DNA from: Halolamina litorea
GTDB lineage: Archaea > Halobacteriota > Halobacteria > Halobacteriales > Haloferacaceae
Direction: 5' to 3'
Assembly: GCF_026616205.1 (NCBI RefSeq)
Contig: NZ_JANHGR010000001.1
Coordinates: 806,001 to 870,000, forward strand
DNA: 64,000 nucleotides
Shown here: piece by piece, positions 35,961-45,061 of the stretch
Layout of the letters: every line of letters begins with the position of its first letter
Position numbering within the stretch: the stretch's first letter is position 1
Notes under the pieces: generated by a model
What the model was told of the DNA's origin: nothing
The model's database searches: none
Seen by the model: only the letters and a program-made list of their open reading frames with translations
Made by a program: the position numbers and the translations under genes

Positions 35961-36365
35961 ATGGCAGAAGACCTCGACGAGATCCGCGAGAAGAAGCTCG
36001 AAGACCTGAAAGCGAAACAGTCCGGTGACGGCGCCGGTACCCCGACCTCGCCGATCCATATCGACGGGGCGGGCGACCTCCAGTCGACCGCCGACGAACA
36101 CGGCGTCGTGTTGGTGGACTTCTACGCCGACTGGTGTGGCCCGTGTCAGATGCTCGAACCGGTCGTCGAGACCATCGCCGAGGAGACCGACGCCGCGGTG
36201 GCGAAAGTCGACGTGGACGCGAACCAGCAGCTCGCTGCGGAGTACGGCGTCCGCGGGGTCCCGACCCTGATCCTGTTCGCCGACGGCGAGCCGGTCGAAC
36301 GACTCGTGGGCATGCAGAACGAGTCCCAGCTGCGGAGCCTGATCGCCTCCCACACCGGGGCCTGA
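35961..36365 (+). CDS. trxA: Thioredoxin
   Basis: This 134-residue protein has a classic thioredoxin fold. The active site WCGPC lies in VLVDFYADWCGPCQMLEPVVETIAEE, and the cis-Pro segment is GVRGVPTLILFADGEPVERLVG. An acidic N-terminal extension of about 40 residues (DLDEIREKKLEDLKAK) is typical of haloarchaeal thioredoxins. It reduces protein disulfides using NADPH-dependent thioredoxin reductase, which is not encoded here. The start at 35961 is chosen because the DLDEIRE helix opens the known haloarchaeal forms. An AT-rich CAACTAAG lies about 30 bases upstream. Confidence 0.95.
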   Translation: MAEDLDEIREKKLEDLKAKQSGDGAGTPTSPIHIDGAGDLQSTADEHGVVLVDFYADWCGPCQMLEPVVETIAEETDAAVAKVDVDANQQLAAEYGVRGVPTLILFADGEPVERLVGMQNESQLRSLIASHTGA

Positions 36366-36424
36366 TCGGACTCCGAACCACGCTGACTCGACCGCACGCG
36401 AACGACCGCGAGTGAACCGCCGCC

Positions 36425-36432
36425 TACTTATC
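36425..36432 (+). promoter_or_regulatory. TATA-like element for gap
   Basis: The element TACTTATC is centred about 28 bases before the gap ATG. Spacing and composition match leaderless haloarchaeal promoters. Confidence 0.55.
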
Positions 36433-36455
36433 AGGAAGCGCCCCGATGAGGAGGT

Positions 36456-37487
36456 ATGACCAAAGTCGGTGTGGTCGGCTACGGCACCATCGGGAAGCGC
36501 GTGGCTGACGCGGTTGTCGCACAGCGGGACATGGACGTGATCGGGGTCGCCAAGACCTCCCCCAACTTCGAGGCCGGGACCGCCGTCTCGAAGGGGTTCG
36601 ACCTCTACGCGGCCGTCGAGGAGCGCCGTGAACTGTTCGACGAGGCGGGCATCCCCGTCGCCGGCGACCTCGACGACCTCGTGAGCGCCGCCGACGCTAT
36701 CGTCGACGCCACGCCCAGCGGCATCGGCGCCCAGAACCGCGAGGTCTACGAAGCCCACGGCACCCCCGCGATCTATCAGGGCGGCGAGGACGCCGACGTG
36801 GCCGACACGTCGTTCAACGCCCGCGCGAACTACGACGACGCGGTCGGCGCCGACCACGTCCGCGTGGTCTCCTGCAACACGACCGGGCTGTCCCGACTGC
36901 TCGCGCCGCTGCGCGAGGAGTACGGCGTCGACAAGGCCCGCGTGACGCTGGTGCGCCGCGGCGGCGACCCCGGCCAGACCGGCCGCGGTCCCATCGACGA
37001 CATCCTCCCCGACCCCGTCTCGCTGCCGAGCCACCACGGCCCGGACGTGAAGACCATCTTCCCCGACATCGACATCGACACGCTCGGGCTGAAGGTGCCG
37101 GCGACGCTGATGCACATGCACTCGGTCAACGTCACCCTCGAGAGCGACGTGGACGCCGACGAGGTGCGTGACCTGCTCGCCGAGGAGTCCCGACTGTTCC
37201 TGATCCCCGAGGCCGCCGGCATCGACGGCTCGGGGAAGCTCAAGGAGTTCGCCCTCGACTCCGGGCGTTCCCGGGGCGACGTGTGGGAGAACTCGATCTG
37301 GAGCGAGTCCATCGCGGTCCGGGGCAACGACCTCTACCTGTTCCAGGCGATCCACCAGGAGTCCGACGTGGTCCCCGAGAACGTGGACGCGATCCGTGCG
37401 ATCACCGACTCCGCCGAACAGGCAGAGAGCATCGCTACCACCGACGAGACCCTCGGCATGGGCCTCGGTCGCGCGTTCGAGCGGTAA
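36456..37487 (+). CDS. gap: Glyceraldehyde-3-phosphate dehydrogenase, archaeal type II
   Basis: This 343-residue enzyme has the N-terminal Rossmann motif [14 protein letters not shown] and the catalytic Cys in [13 protein letters not shown]. It then reads [19 protein letters not shown] and the His-containing segment [11 protein letters not shown], all typical of type II (archaeal) GAPDH. It interconverts glyceraldehyde 3-phosphate and 1,3-bisphosphoglycerate. Archaea that run gluconeogenesis use it with PGK, which is encoded on the opposite strand 133 bases away. The two genes converge, so they are not in one operon. Confidence 0.96.
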   Translation: MTKVGVVGYGTIGKRVADAVVAQRDMDVIGVAKTSPNFEAGTAVSKGFDLYAAVEERRELFDEAGIPVAGDLDDLVSAADAIVDATPSGIGAQNREVYEAHGTPAIYQGGEDADVADTSFNARANYDDAVGADHVRVVSCNTTGLSRLLAPLREEYGVDKARVTLVRRGGDPGQTGRGPIDDILPDPVSLPSHHGPDVKTIFPDIDIDTLGLKVPATLMHMHSVNVTLESDVDADEVRDLLAEESRLFLIPEAAGIDGSGKLKEFALDSGRSRGDVWENSIWSESIAVRGNDLYLFQAIHQESDVVPENVDAIRAITDSAEQAESIATTDETLGMGLGRAFER

Positions 37488-37619
37488 TCAGCGCCCGTTT
37501 TCACCCTTTGGAGCCTGTACCCGAGCGAGCTATCGCGTCGCCGCCGGAACCGGGAACGGGGTCGAACGGCGCCTGAGGCAGGTCAGTTCACCCGAGCCGA
37601 CGACGATCAGGGTCGAACG

Positions 37620-38852
37620 CTAGGCGTCGGGGCGGTGTTCCCGCAGCGTCTCGACGGCGATCAGTGGCTCACCCGTGAGCGCGCGGATGTAGGCGCCCCC
37701 GGCGATGGAGACGTGTGAGAAGTCCGCTTCTGCCAGTCCGTACATCTCGATGGCCCGCGAGGTGTCGCCGCCGCCGACGACCGAGAAGCAGTCGGTGTCG
37801 GCGATGGCTTCGAGCACGCCGACGGTGCCGTCCGCGAAGCGTTCGTCCTCGAAGACGCCGAGTGCGCCCTTTACGAACACGGCCTCGCTGTCGGCGACGA
37901 TGTCGCGGTAGGCGTCGATGCTCTCGGACCCCACGTCGAGGAACGCGGTGCGCTTCTGGTCGACCTCCCAGAGTTCGACCTCCGCGCGCTCGCCGTAGGT
38001 GCCCTCGTAGGCTAAGTCGACCGGGAGGTGGATCTGATCGCCGCGGTCCTCGAGCACCGAGCGGATCAGCTCCTCGTTTCTGGCCCACTGCTCGTCGAAG
38101 CGGTCGCTGCCCCCGACGTCCTCGCCGACGGGGTGACCCGCCGCCCGGAGGAACAGTTCGCCGGCGATGCCCCCCAGACAGAACGAGTCGACCTTGTCGC
38201 CGATGGCGTCCATGACGTGGATCACGTCGGTGGCTTTGGTGCCGCCGACGGCCATCGTCACGTCCCCCTCGAACTCCCGGCTGGCGATGGCCGAGTTGGC
38301 TTCGTACTCCGTCTCCATGACGCGGCCGGCGTAGGACGGCAGGACGAACGGGAAGCCGACCAGCGAGGCGTGGCCACGGTGGGCCGCCGAGTAGGCGTCG
38401 TTGACGTACGCGTCGGCGGGTTCGGCAAGGCGTCGGACCAGCCGCGACGTGGCGTGCTCGGCGGGTTCGCAGTCGGCCAGTTCGTCCTCGGCCATCCGGA
38501 CGTTGTCGAGCAACAGCACCTCGCCGGCGTCGGCGTCCTCGATCGCCTCGATGGCGGCCGACCCGCAGACGTCCTCGACGTACCGGACGGGCCGGTCGAT
38601 GTGGTCGCCGAGGACGGCGGCGTGCTGGTCAAGGTGGGTGAAGTCGTCGCGGCCGGGGCGACCCTGGTGGGCCAGACAGATCACCCGGTGGCCGGCGTCG
38701 GCCAACTCCGAGACGGTGCGGGCGTGGCGCTCGAAGCGGCGGTTGTCCTGTACGGTTCCGTCCTCGATCGGGGAGTTGAGGTCGAGTCGGACGAGAACTC
38801 GGGCCTCCGAGAACCGTTCGGAGAACGCATCGAGCGTCGCGAAAGAAACCAT
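37620..38852 (-). CDS. pgk: Phosphoglycerate kinase
   Basis: This 410-residue protein interconverts 1,3-bisphosphoglycerate plus ADP and 3-phosphoglycerate plus ATP. The N-terminal domain shows VLVRLDLNSPIEDGTVQDNRRF (substrate-binding Asp, Asn and Arg) and HQGRPG. The hinge and nucleotide domain show MAVGGTKATDVIHVMDAIG, and the C-terminal glycine loop is VVGGGDTSRAIEMYGL. The motifs are diverged from bacterial PGK but fit haloarchaeal ones. It faces gap tail to tail, and the two catalyse adjacent steps. Confidence 0.93.
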   Translation of the reverse strand: MVSFATLDAFSERFSEARVLVRLDLNSPIEDGTVQDNRRFERHARTVSELADAGHRVICLAHQGRPGRDDFTHLDQHAAVLGDHIDRPVRYVEDVCGSAAIEAIEDADAGEVLLLDNVRMAEDELADCEPAEHATSRLVRRLAEPADAYVNDAYSAAHRGHASLVGFPFVLPSYAGRVMETEYEANSAIASREFEGDVTMAVGGTKATDVIHVMDAIGDKVDSFCLGGIAGELFLRAAGHPVGEDVGGSDRFDEQWARNEELIRSVLEDRGDQIHLPVDLAYEGTYGERAEVELWEVDQKRTAFLDVGSESIDAYRDIVADSEAVFVKGALGVFEDERFADGTVGVLEAIADTDCFSVVGGGDTSRAIEMYGLAEADFSHVSIAGGAYIRALTGEPLIAVETLREHRPDA

Positions 38853-38974
38853 CGTCGCGGCCTTGGACCGTAGCGCACTTCAAACTGACCGGTTCGCGCC
38901 CCGAAGCCGACCGGCTACGGCGGGTTCCCGCCACCGACAGAAGGCTTTTGACCTGCGCTAGTGTACCAGCACAC

Positions 38975-39322
38975 ATGCGTAGGGACGACCGCGAAGACCC
39001 GTTCGGGGACATCTTCGACGAAATCGAGCGGATGATGGGTGGCGGGGGCGACCCACAACAGGGCGGTACCGACAGCCACGTCGACGCCTTCGACGAGGGC
39101 GACGAACTCCGGCTTGTCGCGGACCTCCCGGGCGCGAGCAAGGACGACGTGTCCCTCCAGTGTGACGGCGAGACGCTCACCATCGAGGCCGGCGACTACC
39201 ACGAGCGGGTCCGGCTCCCCTCCCGCGTCGACGAACACTCCGCGGAGGCGACGTTCAACAACGGCGTGCTCGAAGTGACCTTCGACAAACTCGACGACGC
39301 CGCGGACATCGACCTCTCCTGA
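38975..39322 (+). CDS. Small heat shock protein, Hsp20/alpha-crystallin family
   Basis: This 115-residue protein has an acidic N-terminal segment with FGDIFDEIERMMGG, then a short alpha-crystallin domain: LRLVADLPGASKDDVSLQCDGETLTIEAG, RVRLPSRVDEHSAEATFNNGVLEVTFDKL. The final hydrophobic segment with the I-x-I/V-type anchor is weak here (DIDLS), so oligomer assembly may differ from typical sHSPs. It is an ATP-independent holdase. An AT-rich GCTTTTG stretch about 28 bases upstream may be the promoter. It converges with the RimK-like gene (six bases between stops). Confidence 0.88.
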   Translation: MRRDDREDPFGDIFDEIERMMGGGGDPQQGGTDSHVDAFDEGDELRLVADLPGASKDDVSLQCDGETLTIEAGDYHERVRLPSRVDEHSAEATFNNGVLEVTFDKLDDAADIDLS

Positions 39323-39328
39323 CGGCGC

Positions 39329-40207
39329 TCAGCGCTCCGCGGTTTTCTCGATCACCCCGGCCAGTCGGTCGTAAAACCCCGGCTCGTACTTCGTCGCATC
39401 GTCGACGGTCGGCCGGGCGTTGGTCTCGTTGACGACCAGTCGGTCGTCGGTCTCCAGTAGGTCGACGCCGAGGTAGTCGATGCCGAGCACGTCGGCCGCG
39501 CGCTCGGCCAGTTCGCGGGCCTCTGCGGGGAGGTCGACGCCCTCGGCGACGGCGCCGCGGTGGACGTTGTGTTTCCACTTCCCCGCCTCGGTCGCTTCTT
39601 CGGGGAGTCGGCGCTCGACGGCGCCGGCGTACTCGCCGTCGACGATCATCGCCCGGTAGTCTCGCGCGTCGGGGAGGTACTCCTGCAAGAGGTACGAGCG
39701 GTCACCGGTCGCCCGGAAGTCGTGGACCAGATCGAGGTAGTCAGTCACTCCGAGCAGCGAGTCGGGGTCGCCGACGCGGGCGACGCCGACGCCGCGGGTG
39801 GTGGAGTTGGGTTTGATCACGAGCGAGTCCGCCTCAGAGCCGCGCTGGAGCTCCTCGGCCGCGGCCGCGACGGCGTCGTCGTCGACGGGGTTGGAGACGA
39901 GCGTCGTTTCGGGGACGGGTACCCCTGCGGCCGCGAGTGCAGCGAGCACGCCGGCCTTGTTGCGCGAGGTGAGGATGGCTTCACGGTCGTTCACCCACGG
40001 GACCGAGAGCGCGGCCGAAACCGCCCCGCCCTCCATCAGCCGCGAGGGGAAGACGAGGCCGGCGTCGACGCTCGGGAGGTCCGGGTCGGTGAGCGAGAGC
40101 GTGCGTTCACTCGCCTGTAGCGCGACGACTTCGATCCCCCGCTCGGCGAGGGGTTCGCGGATCCGCTCGTAGGTCTCCTGCTGGGTGGCGACGGCGAGAC
40201 GGAGCAT
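39329..40207 (-). CDS. RimK-like ATP-grasp ligase
   Basis: This 292-residue protein has an N-terminal pre-ATP-grasp domain and an ATP-grasp core. The core includes VIKPNSTTRGVGVARVGD (phosphate loop), YLLQEYLPDARDYRAMIVDGEYAGAVER, and the metal-binding LGVDLLETDDRLVVNETNARPTVDD. RimK-type enzymes add amino acids, often glutamate, to a carboxylate. Targets include ribosomal protein S6, lysine-biosynthesis carriers, coenzyme F420 and cofactors. The sequence does not show which applies. The start at 40207 is the first ATG. The Rli1 gene lies 57 bases upstream on the same strand. Confidence 0.85.
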   Translation of the reverse strand: MLRLAVATQQETYERIREPLAERGIEVVALQASERTLSLTDPDLPSVDAGLVFPSRLMEGGAVSAALSVPWVNDREAILTSRNKAGVLAALAAAGVPVPETTLVSNPVDDDAVAAAAEELQRGSEADSLVIKPNSTTRGVGVARVGDPDSLLGVTDYLDLVHDFRATGDRSYLLQEYLPDARDYRAMIVDGEYAGAVERRLPEEATEAGKWKHNVHRGAVAEGVDLPAEARELAERAADVLGIDYLGVDLLETDDRLVVNETNARPTVDDATKYEPGFYDRLAGVIEKTAER

Positions 40208-40264
40208 GCCCGGTGCTACGGGCGGGTGGAGAAATAGTCGGGTGGTTCCGGAGCCGTGGACGGC

Positions 40265-42079
40265 TCAGCCCGAGTAGTAGTACTCGCCGGCGCGCTGCTG
40301 TTCGCGGTCCTTCTGGCTGCCGGGCTTGTTGATCCGCGGGCGGCCCGTACGCTCGTCGCGGCGGAACGTGATGTCCAGGTCCGCGAGGAAGTCGTTCATG
40401 CCGGCGCGCATCTCCTGTGGCGGCCGGGCGGTCCCGTGGTGGGCCGGTTCGCCGTCGAACACCATCAGGCGGTCCGACAGCAGGTCGATCATGTAGATGT
40501 CGTGGTCGATGACCATCGCCGTCGCGTCGTGGTTCTCGGTGTAGCGTCGGATCGCCGACGTGGCCTGCACGCGCTGTTCGACGTCGAGGTGCGCCGAGGG
40601 CTCGTCGAGGAGGTAGAGGTCGGCGTCCTCGGAGAGACACGCCGCGATGGCGACGCGCTGGCGCTCCCCGCCCGAGAGGTCATCGAGGTTCTGCTCCATG
40701 ATCCGCTCCAACTGGAGCGGCTGGGCGATCTCGGTGTTCCAGTACGAGGAGCCGAAGTCGTCGGTGATCGACGAGAGGAACGCGTCGACGCGCATCGGCT
40801 GGTCGATCTCGATGTACTGGGGCTTGTAGGCGATGTCCAGTTCCGTGTCGAGTTCGCCCTCGTCGGGCGAGAGCGCGCCGGTGAACAGCTTCGCCAGCGT
40901 CGACTTCCCGATCCCGTTCGGGCCGACGACGCCCAGCACTTCCGACTCGTAGATGGTGCCGCCCTCCACGTCGAGCGAGAACTCGCCCTCGCCGTAGGAC
41001 TTGTGGAGGTCGGGGTACTCGACGAGAGGCTGGCCCTTGCTCGACGTACGCGGGGCGTGCTCCTCGAAGGTGATCGACTCGGGACGGATCCGCATGTTCT
41101 CGTTGTCGAGGTAGCCGCCGAGGTACTCGTTGATCCCGTTGCGGACGGATTTGGGGTCGGTGACGACACCGTAGGCCCCCGGCTCCCCGTAGGTGATGTG
41201 GAGCGTGTCCGCCAGAAGGTCGAGAATGGCGAGGTCGTGTTCGACGACGAGCATCGAGCGGTCGCCCTCCTCGGCGAGTTCCTGGATCAGCCGTGCGGCG
41301 GTCATCCGCTGGCTGATGTCGAGGTAGGGCGTGATCTCGTCGAGGAAGTAGAAGTCGACGTCCCGAGCCAGCGTCGCCGCGAGCGCGACGCGCTGGAGCT
41401 CCCCGCCGGAGATGGAGTCGATCCGCTGATCCATGACGGGGCGGATCGAGAGTTCGTCGACGAGGTAGTCGAGTTCGCCGCGCTCGTCGGTCTGTTCGAG
41501 CAGCTCACGGACCTTCCCGTCGAACTGCTTGGGGATCTGGTCGACGTACTGGGGCTTCCGTGCGACGGCGATATCGCCGTCGATGAGCCCTTCGAGGTAG
41601 TTCTGGAGTTCGGTGCCGCGGTAGCGGTCGAGCACGGCCTCCCAGTCGGTCTCGCCCTCGTACTCGCCGAGGTTCGGGACCATCTCGCCGGCCAGCGCGT
41701 GGACGGCGGTGGACTTCCCGATCCCGTTCGGGCCAAGGATCCCGGTGACCTTCCCCGGCTCGGGGGTCGGCAGGCCGTAGAGCGCGAAGGCGTTGTCGCC
41801 GTAGCGGTGGGTCGGCTCCGCTTCGAGTTCGGCGGGGAGGTTGATGATCTCGATCGCGTCGAAGGGACACTTCTCGACGCAGATGCCGCAGGTCTCGCCC
41901 AGACAGATCTCCTCGGAGATGTGGATCTGGTCGGGGTCGCCCTCGGCGGCGTCGTCGCCCCGGAGCGTGATGCACTCCTTGCCCGTCCGGTTGGGCGGGC
42001 AGAAGTTCTGACACTCGTAGTTGCACCGGTCGGGCTGGCAGCGATCCAGGTCGACGACCGCGATACTGTCACTCGACAT
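40265..42079 (-). CDS. rli1: Ribosome-splitting ATPase ABCE1/Rli1
   Basis: This 604-residue protein starts with two iron-sulfur clusters' worth of cysteines (CQPDRCNYECQNFCPPNRTGKEC, shown as two groups, then CLGETCGICVEKCPF). Two ABC domains follow, each with Walker A GPNGIGKST and signature SGGELQRV or SGGERQRV. ABCE1 splits post-termination ribosomes into subunits and recycles them, and it is essential in archaea and eukaryotes. The gene starts at ATG 42079 and overlaps the stop of the small membrane protein gene in TGATG, showing translational coupling. Confidence 0.95.
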   Translation of the reverse strand: MSSDSIAVVDLDRCQPDRCNYECQNFCPPNRTGKECITLRGDDAAEGDPDQIHISEEICLGETCGICVEKCPFDAIEIINLPAELEAEPTHRYGDNAFALYGLPTPEPGKVTGILGPNGIGKSTAVHALAGEMVPNLGEYEGETDWEAVLDRYRGTELQNYLEGLIDGDIAVARKPQYVDQIPKQFDGKVRELLEQTDERGELDYLVDELSIRPVMDQRIDSISGGELQRVALAATLARDVDFYFLDEITPYLDISQRMTAARLIQELAEEGDRSMLVVEHDLAILDLLADTLHITYGEPGAYGVVTDPKSVRNGINEYLGGYLDNENMRIRPESITFEEHAPRTSSKGQPLVEYPDLHKSYGEGEFSLDVEGGTIYESEVLGVVGPNGIGKSTLAKLFTGALSPDEGELDTELDIAYKPQYIEIDQPMRVDAFLSSITDDFGSSYWNTEIAQPLQLERIMEQNLDDLSGGERQRVAIAACLSEDADLYLLDEPSAHLDVEQRVQATSAIRRYTENHDATAMVIDHDIYMIDLLSDRLMVFDGEPAHHGTARPPQEMRAGMNDFLADLDITFRRDERTGRPRINKPGSQKDREQQRAGEYYYSG

Positions 42080-42393
42080 CAGAAGGTCACTCCGGTCGAG
42101 AGGACGACGGTGTAGCTCAGGAACCAGAGTGCGAACGTCATGAACGCGACGTAGAGGTTGTCCTTCAGGCCGAACTCCGAGATGTCGACCCCGACCGCAT
42201 AGAGGATCGGATACTGGACGACGACGAACGCCGCGACCACCGCCAGCTGGTCCCGTGTCACCATCGACGCGGGGTCGATGCCGATCACCATCGCGCTCAC
42301 GACGGTGGCGGCGATGCCCGCCAGACAGGCGAGTGTCGTGACGGTTACCCCGCGGATGTGGTCCGAAAGCCCGCGAGAACTCTCCGTAGCCAT
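42079..42393 (-). CDS. EMC6-like small membrane protein
   Basis: This 104-residue protein has three hydrophobic segments: VTVTTLACLAGIAATVVSAMVIG, VVAAFVVVQYPILYAVG and YVAFMTFALWFLSYTVVLSTG. The segments and the DISEFGLKDNLYVAF loop match a haloarchaeal family that I recall as EMC6-like. EMC6 is a subunit of the eukaryotic ER membrane complex. The archaeal function is not known to me. Overlap with rli1 (TGATG) suggests they are made together, possibly linking ribosome recycling with membrane insertion, which is speculation. Confidence 0.7.
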   Translation of the reverse strand: MATESSRGLSDHIRGVTVTTLACLAGIAATVVSAMVIGIDPASMVTRDQLAVVAAFVVVQYPILYAVGVDISEFGLKDNLYVAFMTFALWFLSYTVVLSTGVTF

Positions 42394-42472
42394 GCCGAAG
42401 ACTCCGTGATCCGCCGACAAAAGGGGTTCGCTTGGGCCGCCGATGCTGGTCCGCGTCACCAGTCCACGAAGA

Positions 42473-42478
42473 CTTTAT
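42473..42478 (+). promoter_or_regulatory. TATA-like element for the winged-helix gene
   Basis: CTTTAT lies about 26 bases before the ATG of the winged-helix gene, on the opposite strand from the rli1/EMC6-like pair. The two transcription units diverge from one region of about 110 bases. Confidence 0.5.
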
Positions 42479-42501
42479 CACCGTGGAGGTTTCGATTCGT
42501 A

Positions 42502-42789
42502 ATGATGACCGATACTGATGGGGAGGGGCTCGACGACCTCCCGCCAAGTGCCAAGCTCGTGTTCAAAGTACTCGAGTACGACGGCCCGCTGACCCAGAAG
42601 GGGATCGTCGAGGAGTCGATGCTCTCCGCGCGAACCGTCCGCTACGCGCTCGAACGGCTGGAAGGGATCGGGGTCGTCGACGAGGACGTCTACTTCGCCG
42701 ACGCGCGCCAGAACCTCTACCAGCTGAACCCGCCCGAGCCAGTTCAGGCCGACGGCGGCGCCGAGGCCTGCTCCGGGCAGGCCGACTGA
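42502..42789 (+). CDS. Small winged-helix DNA-binding protein (MarR/TrmB-like)
   Basis: This 95-residue protein is a single winged helix. It reads LPPSAKLVFKVLEYDGPLTQKGIVEESMLSARTVRYALERLEGIG (in two segments), a pattern seen in MarR- and TrmB-like haloarchaeal regulators, followed by a wing (VYFADARQNLYQL). There is no ligand domain. A tandem ATG at 42505 is an alternative start. It is divergent from the EMC6-like/rli1 pair (108 bases apart) and may regulate those genes or itself, which is inference from position only. It converges with riboflavin synthase. Confidence 0.8.
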   Translation: MMTDTDGEGLDDLPPSAKLVFKVLEYDGPLTQKGIVEESMLSARTVRYALERLEGIGVVDEDVYFADARQNLYQLNPPEPVQADGGAEACSGQAD

Positions 42790-42799
42790 TCGCTTCGGC

Positions 42800-43393
42800 T
42801 CAGTACCCCTCGACCATCCGTTCGACGTACTTCGCCATCACGTCCACTTCCAAGTGGACTGGATCGCCGACGGTTTTCTCCGAGAGCGTCGTGATCTCGC
42901 GCGTCGCCGGGATGATGGCGACCTCGAAGCTCTCCGCCCCGCGCTCGGCGACGGTGAGGCTGATCCCGTCGACCGCGATCGACCCCTTCGAGACGACGTA
43001 CTGACTCATCGCCTCGGGCAGCGAGAACGTGTAGCGCCAGTCCTCCCCGACCTGCTCGATGGCTTCGACGGTCGCAGTCGTGTCGACGTGACCCTGGACG
43101 ACGTGGCCGTCGAAGCGGCCGTCCGCGGGGAGCGCGCGCTCGACGTTGACGGCGTCGCCGACGCCGAGTTCGCCGAGGTAGGTCTTCTCGACGGTCTCGG
43201 CGGCGAGGAACACCTCGAACCACTCCTCGTCGATATCGAACGATTCGACGGTGAGACAGACGCCGCTGACGCTGACCGACTGGCCGTGGTGGAGGTCGTC
43301 CAGCCCCGACGCCGCGACGGTGAGCCGTCGCCCGTCCTCGGTCTCGCTTACGTCCGTGATCTCGCCCGTCCGCTCGACGATGCCGGTGAACAC
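42800..43393 (-). CDS. ribE: Riboflavin synthase, alpha-type (two lumazine-binding domains)
   Basis: This 197-residue protein has two tandem lumazine-binding repeats. The first begins FTGIVERTGEITDV and ends LGVGDAVNVERALP. The second begins FDGHVVQGHVDTTATV and continues GSIAVDGISLTVAE. The enzyme dismutates two 6,7-dimethyl-8-ribityllumazine molecules to give riboflavin. Many archaea use an unrelated synthase (RibC), so this is the bacterial-type enzyme, which haloarchaea do have. I chose the GTG at 43393 because the FTGIVE motif is always N-terminal. It diverges from a small membrane protein gene. Confidence 0.92.
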   Translation of the reverse strand: MFTGIVERTGEITDVSETEDGRRLTVAASGLDDLHHGQSVSVSGVCLTVESFDIDEEWFEVFLAAETVEKTYLGELGVGDAVNVERALPADGRFDGHVVQGHVDTTATVEAIEQVGEDWRYTFSLPEAMSQYVVSKGSIAVDGISLTVAERGAESFEVAIIPATREITTLSEKTVGDPVHLEVDVMAKYVERMVEGY

Positions 43394-43487
43394 GCCCGCT
43401 CCTCCGCGGCGGCGTCTCAAGAGCGTTTCCACTCCCGAATCCGTGACGCCGGGAGGGTTTTGCCCCCCGACCGCCTACGGGGGAGCG

Positions 43488-43736
43488 ATGCGACTCGGTT
43501 TGCTGGAGACCGTCGGCATGGCGGCCAGCCTCGTGTTCGCGATTCCGTTGGGGATCTACGCCCTCGAGCGACTGCTCGGCGGCGAGACGCTGTTCGGTGC
43601 CGCCTTCCTCGCCGTCGCGGTGCTGATGGTGCTGCTCCCACGGTACCTGACGACCCCCGGCGACCTCCCCGGGAAGGTCGTCGAGCGCGCCGTCGGAGGC
43701 GTCGTCGCCGAGCCCGAGGAGGAAGAGGAGGAGTAG
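43488..43736 (+). CDS. Small two-segment membrane protein (DUF7533-like)
   Basis: This 82-residue protein has two hydrophobic segments, LLETVGMAASLVFAIPLGIYALERLLG and LFGAAFLAVAVLMVLLPRYL (each partly shown), and a strongly acidic C-terminus. It resembles a small haloarchaeal family that I recall as DUF7533, of unknown function. The ATG at 43488 lies 94 bases from the riboflavin synthase start on the opposite strand. No other motif is visible. Confidence 0.7.
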   Translation: MRLGLLETVGMAASLVFAIPLGIYALERLLGGETLFGAAFLAVAVLMVLLPRYLTTPGDLPGKVVERAVGGVVAEPEEEEEE

Positions 43737-43843
43737 GCCGGCGACCGGCCGGCCGTTCGTCAGCACCGACCGGCCCGACAGCCGGATCGACGACGACACG
43801 ACAGGCTCTCTGGGCGCGTTCTCCGTGAAAAGATCCAGTGGGG

Positions 43844-45061
43844 CTACTCGGCGTTGACCGGCGTGAACCGGACCGGATAGCTCGCCAGTCGCTCGTACCC
43901 GTCCTCGGTGACGGCGACGAGGTCCTCGATGCGAACGCCGCCGATGTCGGGGTCGTAGACGCCCGGCTCGATCGTGACGACGTTGCCGGCCTGAAGCGGA
44001 GTGTCCGCACGCAGCGACGGCCCCTCGTGGAGGCTCACCCCGACGCCGTGGCCGACGCCGTGGGTGAAACCCACCTCCGAGGAGTCGATCCGGAAGCCGT
44101 GAGCGGTGAGTTCGGCGGCCGCTTCCTCGTGGACCGTCCCGGCCGTGGCGCCCGCCTCGACGTTCGTGAGCGCCTCCTCGTGGGCGGCCTCGACGGCGAC
44201 GAACGCACGACGCTCCCAGCCGCCGTCGCTGCCGACGACGAACGTTCTGGTGAGGTCGCCGTAGTAGCCGTGTGGCCCACGGGGGGAGATGTCGAGGAGG
44301 ACCGTCTCGCCCGGCGCGATGTGGTCGATCCCGGTGTAGTGGAGGTCCGCCGCGGTCGATCCGGAACCGATGACGGTGTTGCCGGCACTCCGGATGCCGT
44401 GGCTGGCCATCTCGGCGTCGACCTCGCGGCGGAGGATCTCGGTGGTGAGCGGTTCGCCCTCGAACAGCAGGTCGTCGCCGTCAGGTTCGGCGGCCGCGAG
44501 GACGGCCTCGGCTCGGGCCATCCCGCGGCAGGTGACCGCCTGCACGCGGCTGAGACAGGCCAGTTCGGCCTCGGTTTTCGTCAGGCGCGCGTCGTCGACG
44601 GCCGTCGTCGAAGAGAGTTCGTAGCCGGCGTTTTCGAGGTAGAGCGCGGCGTCGTGGGGGATGTCCGCGGGTGTGAGCACGGTGTCCGAGTCGGCGTCGG
44701 CGAGGTCGTCGAGCACGTTCGCCGCGCGGCGGCCGGCGGGGCCGCGCTGGCCCTCCGTCCGGACCTCGCGGGCGACGCCGTCGTCCGGCGCGGCGTCGAC
44801 GAACTCCGTCTCGGCCTGTTCGTCGAACAGCCCCGGCGCGGTGAGGGCCGCACGGTCGGCGGTCACGACGACCGCGTAGTCACGGTCCGGCCCGCCGAAC
44901 CGCGAGAGGTACCGAACGTCGTCGGCGAAGCGGTCGCCGACGGCGACGAACCCCGCGGCGCCGGCGTCCTCGACTGCGTCGGCAATCGGCGAGAGGTCAG
45001 TCTGTGGGGGTTCCGGATGGTCCGCGGCGACCTCGGGTGCGCCCGGCGCCAGCCCGCTCAT
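43844..45061 (-). CDS. M24 metallopeptidase (Xaa-Pro peptidase type)
   Basis: This 405-residue enzyme is an intact member of the M24 family. The metal ligands are visible: Asp in VLLDISPRG, Asp in YYGDLTRTF, His in THGVGHGVGVSLHE, Glu in TIEPGVYDP and Glu in GGVRIEDLV. It cleaves the bond before proline in peptides or is a related aminopeptidase. The start at 45061 overlaps the stop of the helicase gene in ATGA, so they are translationally coupled in one leftward transcription unit. The protein is cytoplasmic. Confidence 0.92.
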   Translation of the reverse strand: MSGLAPGAPEVAADHPEPPQTDLSPIADAVEDAGAAGFVAVGDRFADDVRYLSRFGGPDRDYAVVVTADRAALTAPGLFDEQAETEFVDAAPDDGVAREVRTEGQRGPAGRRAANVLDDLADADSDTVLTPADIPHDAALYLENAGYELSSTTAVDDARLTKTEAELACLSRVQAVTCRGMARAEAVLAAAEPDGDDLLFEGEPLTTEILRREVDAEMASHGIRSAGNTVIGSGSTAADLHYTGIDHIAPGETVLLDISPRGPHGYYGDLTRTFVVGSDGGWERRAFVAVEAAHEEALTNVEAGATAGTVHEEAAAELTAHGFRIDSSEVGFTHGVGHGVGVSLHEGPSLRADTPLQAGNVVTIEPGVYDPDIGGVRIEDLVAVTEDGYERLASYPVRFTPVNAE

